Shown here one piece after another: positions 1-6,462 of a DNA stretch of 8,220 nucleotides. The notes under the pieces are model-generated. The model did not search any database. It had not been told where the DNA came from and saw only the letters and a program-made list of their open reading frames with translations. Every line of letters begins with the position of its first letter. Within the stretch, counting starts at the first letter, position 1. Position numbers and translations under genes: made by a program. The DNA is taken from contig CAUZEA010000178.1 in assembly GCA_963578605.1 (NCBI GenBank), positions 1 to 8,220 on the forward strand. Direction: 5' to 3'. Origin of the DNA: JAKVCB01 sp963578605. GTDB taxonomy: Bacteria > Planctomycetota > Planctomycetia > Pirellulales > Lacipirellulaceae.

Positions 1-1
1 A

Positions 2-421
2 AGAGAATCGATGAAAGTCCAGGGCAAAATGCCCGACCTGTTATTGGTGCCTTCAGGCCGCATCCTGCTGGCCGCTGGAATGGTAGGGTTGCAAGATGGC
101 AACGAACACAAAACTCAAATGGATCGGTTTTCTTTTTGCTCGCTCTTTATCAGCGACGATCACGGACAAACATGGCAGCGAGATATCGACTTTCAGCCGG
201 TCGTCCCCAAGGGGGATATTATTGTGGGCGACCAGCCAGGCTTGTGCCAACTGCCTGACGGCAAGATCTTTGCGGTCTTGCAGGCGATGGATCGGACGAA
301 GAAGGGAGACCAGTGGTATGGTTTTCACACCGGGATGAGCCTCGTGGGAAATATCATTGAGCCGGTCCCCCCGGCCACAACGGGTTCCGCCGGCAGTGAA
401 GGTCAAGGGGAACAAAAATAA
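2..421 (+). CDS. Sialidase/BNR-repeat-like protein, C-terminal part (5' end outside window)
   Basis: The frame is open to the window edge with no stop upstream of the ATG at 11, so the gene very probably starts before the window and only its last ~139 codons are seen. Residues after that ATG include 'LLLVPSGRILLAAG', a strand typical of propeller blades, and 'ISDDHGQTW', an Asp-box (S-x-D-x-G-x-T-W) of the kind found in sialidases and other BNR-repeat hydrolases. A later stretch, 'DQPGLCQLPDGKIFAV', resembles the sialidase 'E-P-x-x-x-x-LPDG' blade. Such proteins remove terminal sugars from glycans outside the cell or in the periplasm. The last ~20 residues are Gly/Ser/Glu-rich and look like a disordered tail. 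The gene points the same way as the glycosidase-like gene at 580, 158 bp downstream. The Asp-box also occurs in non-enzymatic propellers, so catalytic activity is inferred, and the catalytic residues of a sialidase would lie mostly outside the window. Confidence 0.6.
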   Translation, partial: RESMKVQGKMPDLLLVPSGRILLAAGMVGLQDGNEHKTQMDRFSFCSLFISDDHGQTWQRDIDFQPVVPKGDIIVGDQPGLCQLPDGKIFAVLQAMDRTKKGDQWYGFHTGMSLVGNIIEPVPPATTGSAGSEGQGEQK

Positions 422-566
422 GACTCCATCCTCAGGACACTCGCCGGCTTGCGCGTCGCAAAAAATAAATTTCAGCCCTCCCTGGAGCTAAACGTTTTTT
501 TAAAACCCTGGCCCGGGAGATACCTGTCTACCAGGTTGGTGACCGGTCCTTTTGGTAGTATTGACT

Positions 567-573
567 GAAGGAA
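567..573 (+). promoter_or_regulatory. Shine-Dalgarno site fixing the start at 580
   Basis: GAAGGAA ends 6 bases before the ATG at 580. This supports that start, which is also the one that gives a good signal peptide. Confidence 0.6.
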
Positions 574-579
574 TCCCTG

Positions 580-2127
580 ATGCACAACTCTTTTTGTCTT
601 GCTCCTTTTGTGTTGACCTGGGTGGCCTGTCTACTCCCCACCTGGCAGGCCGTGGCCAAGGACCCCACCGACAAGGAGAGCCTGCGTCACATAGACTCCC
701 GCCTCCAGTTGTTTGTCGACGATTGGCTTATCGATCGCACCGACGGCGTAAGCCTGGAATTACAAACGCCCATCGATGCGGGCAAATCGCTCGACTTGAC
801 CCTTGCCTGGGAAGGTCCCCTGAGCGGTATTCCGTGTGCATTCCGCGACGGCGACAAGTACCGCATGTATTACCGGGGCGCACGACGGGAAATGCAGTCG
901 CGCGGTCCGTTGAGTTCTAATATCTGTTATGCCGAGAGCACCGATGGTGTCCATTGGACCAAACCCAACCTGGGACTTTACGAATTTGCCGGGAGCAAGC
1001 AAAACAATATTACGTACGTCGGCGATGGCACCCCACAGTGGTTCTGTTTTAAGGACGACAATCCGGCAGAACCGGCCGAGCGTCGCTACAAGGCGATTTG
1101 CGGCCTGACGCTTTCCTACGGTGGTCCGTGGGGTGTGCTGACGTCTCCCGACGGATTCCACTGGCAGTGGTGGAAAAAAGAACCGATCTTCGTGGGTGGC
1201 CCACTCGACACGCAAAATACGGTGGGTTGGTACCCGGACCGAGGCATCTACATGGCTTATTTGCGCAACTGGGTGGATTCGAAAGTTGGTTTTGAAAGTC
1301 CTCCCGAGGTCGACGCACCTCCAAGTGAGTACAACACATGGTACTTGCCTCAAAAAAAACGCGTACGGTCCATTATGACAACCAGCTCCCGCGATTTTAT
1401 CCACTGGTCCCGGCCCCAGTGGCTCGTGTATGACAAAGACACACCCCTGGAACATCTTTACACGAATGGCATCACCACTTACTTTCGGGCCCCACACATC
1501 CAATTAGGGTTTGCCGAACGGTTCGTACCGGATCGTGTGGCGCTGGCAGACTGGGTGGGCAGTAAAGAAGCACGTGGCCGTGGCCTCGACGATGTGCTGT
1601 TTATGAGTAGTCGCGATGGGTTGCACTGGGATCGACGATTCAAAGAGGCGTTCATCCGCCCGGGGCCTGATCGAAGGAATTGGGTCGATCACGGCAATAT
1701 GGCGGTGGCACCTGCAGTACTCCAGACCGGTCCGGGCGAGATGTCGCTTTATTACGTGGCCCACTACCAGTGGGACGACACGATCCACATTCGCCGTTGC
1801 CGACTCCGGTTCGACGGATTTGTCGCCGTGCACGCCGGTTATGAGCCAGGCGAACTGGTCACCAAGCCACTGGAGTTCTCTGGCAAAGAACTCGTCCTCA
1901 ATTTTGCCACCTCGGCCGCCGGCACGGTTCGGGTGGAAATTCAGGACACGGCCGGCAACCCTATTCCCGGCTTCACCCTGGCCGACTGCCCGGATATTTT
2001 TGGCGACCAACTGGAGCGCCCGGTCACGTGGAAATCGGGCAGTGACGTCAGCAGCCTGGCCGGAAAACCTGTCCGCTTACGGTTTTTTCTACAGGACGCA
2101 GACCTGTACTCCCTCCGGTTCCGCTAA
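580..2127 (+). CDS. Secreted five-bladed beta-propeller glycosidase-like protein (GH32/GH43-like)
   Basis: This is a complete 515-residue protein. Residues 1-26 form a signal peptide (hydrophobic core FVLTWVACLLP, cleavage near QAVA-KD), so it is exported. Residues 45-51 read FVDDWLI, the first-blade motif of a glycosidase-like family common in Planctomycetes and Verrucomicrobia. In GH32/GH43 propellers an Asp near this place is the nucleophile, so D47 or D48 is a candidate. Further family marks are YRMYYRG (94-100), CYAESTDGVHWTKP (116-129), SSRDGLHW (343-350), NWVDHGN (367-373), and a C-terminal beta-sandwich from ~420 ending in GKPVRLRFFLQDADLYSLRF (495-514). Length is normal for the family as I know it, with no frameshift. 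A clear ribosome binding site supports the start. The likely role is hydrolysis or binding of an extracellular polysaccharide. Substrate is unknown, and many members are annotated only as hypothetical. It follows a sialidase-like gene on the same strand. Confidence 0.8.
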   Translation: MHNSFCLAPFVLTWVACLLPTWQAVAKDPTDKESLRHIDSRLQLFVDDWLIDRTDGVSLELQTPIDAGKSLDLTLAWEGPLSGIPCAFRDGDKYRMYYRGARREMQSRGPLSSNICYAESTDGVHWTKPNLGLYEFAGSKQNNITYVGDGTPQWFCFKDDNPAEPAERRYKAICGLTLSYGGPWGVLTSPDGFHWQWWKKEPIFVGGPLDTQNTVGWYPDRGIYMAYLRNWVDSKVGFESPPEVDAPPSEYNTWYLPQKKRVRSIMTTSSRDFIHWSRPQWLVYDKDTPLEHLYTNGITTYFRAPHIQLGFAERFVPDRVALADWVGSKEARGRGLDDVLFMSSRDGLHWDRRFKEAFIRPGPDRRNWVDHGNMAVAPAVLQTGPGEMSLYYVAHYQWDDTIHIRRCRLRFDGFVAVHAGYEPGELVTKPLEFSGKELVLNFATSAAGTVRVEIQDTAGNPIPGFTLADCPDIFGDQLERPVTWKSGSDVSSLAGKPVRLRFFLQDADLYSLRFR

Positions 2128-2415
2128 TCTTGCACCGGTTCCGAGCCAAACATCACGGGGCAAATAAAAATATCCACCGCCAAGAACAACAAAATGCACA
2201 CCGGCCAGGCCAGTCTTGCAAACCCAGCAGCGTAATTTGGTGGATCTAAAGATTGCACAACTTCGCTTGCTCCACCGGGACCAGCTCTCAACCAACAATG
2301 GGCCAATTTTAATCGAGCCGGTCGATTTGTCAAACAGACGTGGCGTGCGAACACGATATTTAGGCCTGAGGGTCGTGCACGTCTCAAGGCTGTGTCGTTG
2401 GCGCAACTCGTTGAC
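2128..2415. other. Convergent intergenic region
   Basis: This 288-bp gap separates the stop codons of two convergent genes. I see no convincing gene or T-tailed terminator. A 6-bp hairpin (AATCGA 2311-2316 / TCGATT 2322-2327, 5-nt loop) is present but has no U-tract on either strand. Confidence 0.5.
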
Positions 2416-3213
2416 TCACTTGCCTGAGGAGGTCTTGCTGCCGGGTCCGCGGCAGTGTTGTTTTCGTGTTCGTCTCCCCTTGCTGAGGACCAGACTACCG
2501 GCACCAAGTCCCACAAGAAACCAGGTACCTGGCTCTGGCACAACGTCGGTTGGCTGAAATATCACGTCGTCAAATGCAAAACCATGAAACTGGCCAACCG
2601 GTGAAGAAACCGCAAACGATCCTATCGCAGTTGTTGATCCCACCCCGATAAAATTGTCGTCGGTCAAGGGGACTGCACTGGTGGTTGCAAACGTATGACT
2701 TTCAATGAGTCCCCCGCTGGCATCGAAGATCTGCATCGTAATTGGTGTGTCTACCGACCCACCTTGAGGGATTCCGCGCGTGGTCAAATCATCTTCTTTT
2801 AAAGCACTCACAAACAACCCCACCTCAGAGACCGGTCCTGGAAACTCAAACGTAAACGTATTCTGACCCTCGGTTGACCCGCCCTCCACAACGTATCCCG
2901 TCCCGCTTCGCAACTTTGTGGAACTATTGATCGTCCCGTTGTCAAACAATCCGTAGACAGGAAATGGCCCCAGAAAATCGAGAACCAACAACTCGTCCTG
3001 CGAATTCGGATTCGGGCCCTTTAACGTCACCCCGGAAGGAAAAACATACCCGGTCGGTAGCGCAAAAACAAAATTGGGTGCCGTCGCCACTGCTTCAAAA
3101 GTTTCGACGGTCGGGCTCGAAAACACCGATAACGCAATTGGTGCAGACTCGACGACATTCCCGACCAACAGGGGGCCGACTGCAAGCAGTGCATAGAAAT
3201 AGAAGTAGTTCAT
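2416..3213 (-). CDS. PEP-CTERM sorting domain surface protein
   Basis: This is a 265-residue exported protein. Residues 1-24 (MNYFYFYALLAVGPLLVGNV, then VESA) form a signal peptide. Residues ~30-220 are Gly/Ser/Thr/Phe-rich beta-strand sequence, including TFTFEFPGPVSEVGLFVSAL and FHGFAFDDVIF, typical of PEP-CTERM ectodomains with a jelly-roll fold. The C-terminus has VPEPG (225-229), a short hydrophobic segment (WFLVGLGAGSLVL) and a basic cluster (KGRRTRK, 245-251). This is the PEP-CTERM signal, which exosortase recognises and cleaves to deliver the protein to the surface or matrix. The frame is open upstream to an ATG at 3315. I chose 3213 because it places the signal peptide at the N-terminus and AGGGA lies about 5 bases upstream. 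A 14-residue tail after the basic cluster is longer than usual. No exosortase gene is visible here. The specific function is unknown. Confidence 0.85.
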   Translation of the reverse strand: MNYFYFYALLAVGPLLVGNVVESAPIALSVFSSPTVETFEAVATAPNFVFALPTGYVFPSGVTLKGPNPNSQDELLVLDFLGPFPVYGLFDNGTINSSTKLRSGTGYVVEGGSTEGQNTFTFEFPGPVSEVGLFVSALKEDDLTTRGIPQGGSVDTPITMQIFDASGGLIESHTFATTSAVPLTDDNFIGVGSTTAIGSFAVSSPVGQFHGFAFDDVIFQPTDVVPEPGTWFLVGLGAGSLVLSKGRRTRKQHCRGPGSKTSSGK

Positions 3214-3492
3214 TTTTTCCCTGGCAGAATGAAAAACCGTTCTTTTTAGGGAACTCCATTTTTGACCGGCCATCCCGACAACATTTTTCACGAAAACGTT
3301 TTTATTGAACAACAATGGCCATTCGCTGGGCTGGGCCTCTCAAACATACGTAGCATCCCAACAACTGACGCCTGCCCGCTGCGGCCCTGTTTTGTCAGAC
3401 CCGTCTGCTCAGGTACACTTGAAGGGTGTCTTTTATTGTTGGCTACCGCCTGGTGGCCAATACGGCCGTTTGGACCTACCGATCCATAAACT
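3214..3492. promoter_or_regulatory. Divergent promoter region between PEP-CTERM and toroid genes
   Basis: This 279-bp gap lies between divergent starts, so it should carry both promoters. I could not identify confident -35/-10 or sigma-54 (-24/-12) boxes. A perfect 10-bp palindrome AAAACGTTTT lies at 3293-3302, about 80 bp upstream of the PEP-CTERM start, and could be an operator. The surrounding sequence is A/T-rich. Confidence 0.35.
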
Positions 3493-5217
3493 ATGATGTT
3501 TCCCGTTGCCGGTTACCTACCCGTGAGACAACCTATTTGCTCCACAAGCCAATTTATCGGTGGGCAATTGGTGTCCACGCTGGGATGGTGTGGTCTCCTG
3601 GCGGTCTTAAGTGTGAGTCAATCGTGGGCGTTCGACACCGAGCCTCAGATGACTTTCGAACAGCGTCAACGGGCAATTGCATTTCAGCACGACCATTTGC
3701 AACACCTGCGGTTAGGCCAACCGCAACCGACTCCCGAATTTGTGCAAAAATACAATCGCCTGGCAACCGCGGCGGCCGAGCGTGACATTGCGGTCGATCA
3801 ACAAAAAACGGGCCGATGGTTTTTTGCCTACAACCGCGTTGGCGGCGATAACGGCCCGGAGTACGCAACCGTACACCGCTATAGCCAATTGCTTCTTTCC
3901 TACGGCAACCTGGAAAATCTTCCCGGTTACTCAAAAGAAAACCATCACCAGGCCGTGCGCTATTGGCAAAGCTGGCAGGATCCCACAACGGGTCGATTCC
4001 GCAACGTGGACGATCCAACCGCACCGATCAACGGCAAGTACATGCCCGCGTTACTGACGATGCTTAAAGTTGCGCCACTTTACCCGTGGATGGCCGATGG
4101 CGGCGCCGGCCTGAACCCGGAATCGGTAACCCGCATCTGTGCCCGCCGGCCATGGTACGCAACACAATTCCATGCAGCGACCTTTCAACACACCTGCATG
4201 CTCACTGCCATCCACGAAGGGCACCCCCAGTATGTGCCGCACCTGGAACAAGGACTCGAACTGCTGCTGCCGATGATCAACCCACGGACCGGGATGCTGG
4301 GGGGTCCCGATAACCTGGCAGGCTCCAACTGGTCCGATTATTCTGCGACGGCCGACACCCTTAAAGGAGGTGCACGGCTGGTTGGTTACATGGGGGTTGA
4401 AAATCTTCCTTACCGCCACAAGCGGGCCGATCACCTGTTGCGAAACCTGGACCATTTCTGTGGAAGTGTTGCCGTACAGCGCAATATGCTCGAAGCGTGT
4501 GTTCATTGTATTACCGAGTCGACTTACCGCCGCGAGGAGCTTTATAGGGCAATTGAAAAAATTGCCAACTCGGCGATGCATGGATCACCCTGGGAAACAC
4601 AGCACACGGCAAGCTATGTGACCTATCTCTTTTGTCTTGCCGGTGGAGTCTTGCATTGGGACATGTACGACGGCCGGCTCCCCTTAACACCGCAGGTCCT
4701 CAACAATGGCGTGTTGCACGACTGGCGAATTCTTATTGGGCCCTACGGCCGGGTTGCAACGGTCTATCAAAAGCCAGCTGACGACATTTTTTGGAATTCG
4801 CAGTGGAGCAATGAGCGGTACCAACAGCAGGGCTATGCGGTGCGTAATGACCAACATGACCGACGCACGATCCACGAGGTGGTTCCGATGCGCCGTGAAG
4901 GATGGGTGTTCGACCAAGGTCCAAATGGCCGTTTCGTTGGCGAAACCACTTTCACCTTGCCGCCGGGGAGCGCGCCGCTGGAGTACCCATTTTTGAAAAT
5001 GACCTGGGACAGCCCAATCACGATTTGGGTCAACGGAAAAAAAACCTCACACAAAATCGGCACCATGGATGAGCCGGGTGGTATCTTCCTGCCGGAGGAT
5101 ATTGCCGCAACGCTCAAACCCGGATCCAATACGGTCCGCGTTCAAACTACCACCAAGTCTACCACAGCTCCCCAAGTGTCAATTGGACTCATCGACTGGC
5201 GACTTGCCCATCAATGA
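3493..5217 (+). CDS. Secreted alpha/alpha-toroid protein with C-terminal beta-sandwich, function unknown
   Basis: This is a 574-residue protein. Residues 27-46 supply a hydrophobic core (LVSTLGWCGLLAVLSV) and a cleavage site near SWA-FD, so it is exported. The preceding 26 residues make an unusually long n-region, and no Shine-Dalgarno site is seen before the ATG at 3493. A GTG at 3571 (residue 27), preceded by GGTGGG, would give a compact signal peptide but with no positive charge. Residues ~75-400 are helical with repeated aromatic, His and Trp positions (VRYWQSW, NGKYMPALLTML, FQHTCMLTAI, LEQGLELLLP, ESTYRREELYRAI). This suggests an (alpha/alpha) toroid such as polysaccharide lyases and many glycosidases have. 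Residues ~480-570 (ITIWVNGK, then FLPEDIAATLKPGSNTVRV) resemble the jelly-roll sandwich found in GH2-type and similar enzymes. I do not recognise the family, so catalytic residues are not assigned. A polysaccharide-active role is inferred from fold features and neighbours. Confidence 0.75.
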   Translation: MMFPVAGYLPVRQPICSTSQFIGGQLVSTLGWCGLLAVLSVSQSWAFDTEPQMTFEQRQRAIAFQHDHLQHLRLGQPQPTPEFVQKYNRLATAAAERDIAVDQQKTGRWFFAYNRVGGDNGPEYATVHRYSQLLLSYGNLENLPGYSKENHHQAVRYWQSWQDPTTGRFRNVDDPTAPINGKYMPALLTMLKVAPLYPWMADGGAGLNPESVTRICARRPWYATQFHAATFQHTCMLTAIHEGHPQYVPHLEQGLELLLPMINPRTGMLGGPDNLAGSNWSDYSATADTLKGGARLVGYMGVENLPYRHKRADHLLRNLDHFCGSVAVQRNMLEACVHCITESTYRREELYRAIEKIANSAMHGSPWETQHTASYVTYLFCLAGGVLHWDMYDGRLPLTPQVLNNGVLHDWRILIGPYGRVATVYQKPADDIFWNSQWSNERYQQQGYAVRNDQHDRRTIHEVVPMRREGWVFDQGPNGRFVGETTFTLPPGSAPLEYPFLKMTWDSPITIWVNGKKTSHKIGTMDEPGGIFLPEDIAATLKPGSNTVRVQTTTKSTTAPQVSIGLIDWRLAHQ

Positions 5218-5240
5218 TCTTCCCTCAACCGAAAACGCCC

Positions 5241-5257
5241 CTGCCAGGCGGTGGCAG
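5241..5257 (+). terminator. Weak candidate terminator hairpin after the toroid gene
   Basis: CTGCCA (5241-5246) and TGGCAG (5252-5257) form a 6-bp stem with a 5-nt loop, 24 bp past the stop codon. The downstream sequence is pyrimidine-rich but has no clean T-run, so this is a tentative call. Confidence 0.3.
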
Positions 5258-5392
5258 TTCCTATTCCCCTGTTTCTTAGACCTCTTTAGGCATCAACCCG
5301 CGTGGTTCGTTATTTCTCCGCCGCTGCGAGTTGCCACTGCCTGACAAAACCTTTTATCAACCTCGTCGACAAACAGCCATGTGGAACCGTCA

Positions 5393-5424
5393 CACCATCC
5401 AACATGGGCTCCTGTTGGATGGTG
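5393..5424. repeat. Perfect 11-bp inverted repeat
   Basis: CACCATCCAAC (5393-5403) and GTTGGATGGTG (5414-5424) are exact reverse complements around a 10-nt loop. No U-tract follows, so it does not look like an ordinary terminator. Confidence 0.75.
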
Positions 5425-5545
5425 CCCACTGAAGCACCAGGTCCGTCTTGCAACACGAGTGCCCATTGGTCGATGAATCAATTACCCCTTAAAAGACCCG
5501 TTATTGACCCACCCACGATTATCGGGCACAAGCCTACTTTGGGTG

Positions 5546-5680
5546 ATGCACTGGTTGGGCCACAAGGAAAGCCGGATGGTTCAACACTATTACCACCTGC
5601 ACGATGAAGAGGCCCACAGGCAGATGGGCAGTTTGCGGTTGTTTGATGATCTCAGCGACGACGGTGCCGCTGAGGCGTAG
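5546..5680 (+). pseudogene. Tyrosine recombinase (phage integrase family), C-terminal remnant
   Basis: The frame reads MHWLGHKESRMVQHYYHLH and continues DEEAHRQMGSL before a TAG at 5678-5680. This matches the last catalytic box of tyrosine recombinases, L-G-H, then Y nine residues after the His. The Tyr encoded at 5588-5590 sits exactly at that spacing and is the expected nucleophile that makes the covalent DNA link. The family needs ~300-400 residues. Here the frame is closed by TGA at 5474-5476, and nothing upstream resembles the Arg boxes or the SAM-like DNA-binding domain. I therefore call it a truncated, inactive remnant. The 'YYHLHDEEA..QM' wording matches integrases I associate with planctomycete genomes. 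A hairpin with a T-tract follows the stop, and a tRNA-Ser-end match lies ~170 bp downstream. The exact left boundary is uncertain, since homology may begin only at WLGH (5552). Confidence 0.7.
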
Positions 5681-5689
5681 TTTTTCTTT
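5651..5689 (+). terminator. Likely intrinsic terminator of the integrase remnant
   Basis: CTCAGCG (5651-5657) and CGCTGAG (5668-5674) form a 7-bp stem overlapping the last codons. After six bases comes TTTTTCTTT (5681-5689). The gap before the T-tract is longer than ideal. Confidence 0.4.
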
Positions 5690-5705
5690 AACTGAGTGGT
5701 GCGTG

Positions 5706-5725
5706 CTGGGAGAAATTGTTCCCAG
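5706..5725. repeat. 6-bp inverted repeat
   Basis: CTGGGA (5706-5711) and TCCCAG (5720-5725) flank an 8-nt loop. It is short, and is listed because it belongs to the local run of hairpins. Confidence 0.4.
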
Positions 5726-5767
5726 AGGCGTCCGAGGCGAACGAAAGCGAGGTTGATTGGCACAGTT

Positions 5768-5789
5768 TTGGCAGAGTTGACTCTGCCAA
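5768..5789. repeat. Perfect 10-bp inverted repeat, near-palindrome
   Basis: TTGGCAGAGT (5768-5777) and ACTCTGCCAA (5780-5789) are separated by only TG, giving an almost continuous 22-bp palindrome. As DNA it could bind a dimeric protein. As RNA it would form a 9-bp stem with a 4-nt loop. Confidence 0.8.
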
Positions 5790-5797
5790 TGAAAACA

Positions 5798-5838
5798 GCT
5801 CTTCGCAACACATTGTTCTACAACACGTTGCGAAGAGC
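5798..5838. repeat. Perfect 12-bp inverted repeat with structured loop
   Basis: GCTCTTCGCAAC (5798-5809) and GTTGCGAAGAGC (5827-5838) are exact reverse complements around a 17-nt loop. The loop contains a second small stem (TTGT 5813-5816 / ACAA 5820-5823). The hexamer CAACAC occurs at 5806-5811 and again at 5821-5826. It lies 8 bp after the 5768 palindrome. Confidence 0.8.
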
Positions 5839-5848
5839 CCATCAGCAA

Positions 5849-5872
5849 GAGCGGAGAGGACAGGATTCGAAC
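5849..5872 (-). other. tRNA-Ser 3'-end-like segment, possible attachment-site core
   Basis: Read on the minus strand, this segment has a T-loop TTCGAAT preceded by G and followed by CCTGT, then CCTCTCC, then G. This is the layout of T-loop, 3' T-stem strand, 3' acceptor strand and discriminator of a bacterial tRNA-Ser, whose acceptor usually begins GGAGAGG and whose discriminator is G. Upstream of the G before the loop the match stops: the 5' T-stem strand would be ACTTG, which fails to pair at two positions, and no anticodon arm follows. A fragment covering only T-loop to 3' end is what many integrative elements carry as their att core. The nearby recombinase remnant supports that reading. 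Confidence 0.5.
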
Positions 5873-6062
5873 AAGTGCCAAAAACCCCGACAATAACGCA
5901 ATTCTCGAATCAAGCAGCGCAAAATGCAGCGCACTTTTTGACGAAACACTCTCTGCTGATCCCCTTCTTGGCGAGCTCATTACCCTCTGGCCGCAGTTGG
6001 CGGCCAGTGTGCGTGAAGCACTCCTTCAGCAGGCCACTGAGTCGCTTACCAGAGGCCCCTAG
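5862..6062 (+). pseudogene. Decayed coding tail of a short planctomycete-type ORF
   Basis: From about 5877 the frame reads a stretch ending 'DETLSADPLLGELITLWPQL' and then 'AASVREALLQQATES', with TAG at 6060-6062. The D-P-x-L, ITLWPQL and amphipathic VREALL pattern resembles a short helical tail that I have seen in small proteins near planctomycete integrases. This is from memory, not from a search. The frame is open from 5793 but has no ATG, GTG or TTG start with a ribosome site. The 'ERTGFEQVPK' stretch just upstream lies in a different frame, and the two meet at an A5-C4 run (5880-5888). I read this as a frameshifted, non-functional remnant. Chance open frame is the alternative. Confidence 0.35.
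5987..6007. repeat. Perfect 8-bp inverted repeat
   Basis: CTGGCCGC (5987-5994) and GCGGCCAG (6000-6007) flank a 5-nt loop inside the decayed coding tail. Confidence 0.6.
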
Positions 6063-6073
6063 GAGGGCCTCTG
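6050..6073. repeat. Perfect 9-bp inverted repeat
   Basis: CAGAGGCCC (6050-6058) and GGGCCTCTG (6065-6073) flank a 6-nt loop and span the stop of the decayed tail. No T-run follows, so terminator function is doubtful. Confidence 0.65.
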
Positions 6074-6096
6074 TGGGCGATTGATCTGGAGGTGTT

Positions 6097-6119
6097 GCAC
6101 ACCCCCAATAGGGGTGTGC
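6097..6119. repeat. Perfect 9-bp inverted repeat
   Basis: GCACACCCC (6097-6105) and GGGGTGTGC (6111-6119) flank the loop CAATA. A TTTTT run follows at 6132-6136, 12 bases after the stem, which is too far for a standard intrinsic terminator. Confidence 0.65.
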
Positions 6120-6217
6120 CGGAGACAGGGTTTTTGCCCACGCCCCCCCAGGGTGCAATAAGTACCCTAGTTGTCTGCAAAATAGTGCGCACAAAAAAAG
6201 GACCACACCAAAACATA

Positions 6218-6298
6218 GGGTGACCCAGTCCGGCAACAGGACGACCTTTTGAACTCGACCCACCCCCCGGTTATCCTAGTGACGGCACTGGGTCGCCC
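6218..6298. repeat. Long-range 12-bp inverted repeat
   Basis: GGGTGACCCAGT (6218-6229) pairs with ACTGGGTCGCCC (6287-6298) over 12 positions, 11 Watson-Crick and one G-T wobble, around a 57-nt loop. Confidence 0.55.
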
Positions 6299-6334
6299 CG
6301 CTACCCATCCGACACGCGACTACATGCTAGTGTA

Positions 6335-6378
6335 GGATACCGGCCCAACTGATTCAGAGTCAGTTAGTCTGGCCATCC
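6335..6378. repeat. Nested inverted repeat (three collinear stems)
   Basis: GGAT (6335-6338), GGCC (6342-6345) and AACTGA (6347-6352) pair in order with TCAGTT (6360-6365), GGCC (6371-6374) and ATCC (6375-6378). Together they give 14 pairs with small internal loops. A 5-bp hairpin CTACA/TGTAG lies directly upstream. Confidence 0.5.
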
Positions 6379-6462
6379 TCCACCCGATGCAGATCAACAC
6401 GGGTGAAAAGCTGCGATTATCCGTCGCTACGCGGTCTGCACAGGCGCTCAGCCACACATCAC

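Noticed and set aside
760..1503. Long open frame antisense to the propeller gene
   Set aside because: The plus-strand gene has a signal peptide, ribosome site and clear family motifs. The antisense frame has none of these and is a codon-bias shadow.
2124..2543. Minus-strand open frame with a hydrophobic stretch near its C-terminus
   Set aside because: It overlaps the PEP-CTERM gene in another frame, lacks a ribosome site and shows no recognisable domain. The hydrophobic stretch may be chance.
3214..3315. Upstream extension of the PEP-CTERM gene to the ATG at 3315
   Set aside because: It would put 34 polar residues before the signal peptide. The ATG at 3213 has AGGGA just upstream and starts directly at the signal peptide.
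5785..5873. Complete tRNA-Ser gene on the minus strand
   Set aside because: Only the T-loop to discriminator part fits. The 5' T-stem does not pair and no anticodon or D arm can be placed.
5716..6084. A 122-codon plus-strand open frame as a real gene
   Set aside because: It runs through two perfect hairpins and the tRNA-like segment, and its family-like words split between two frames. It is better explained as remnant sequence.
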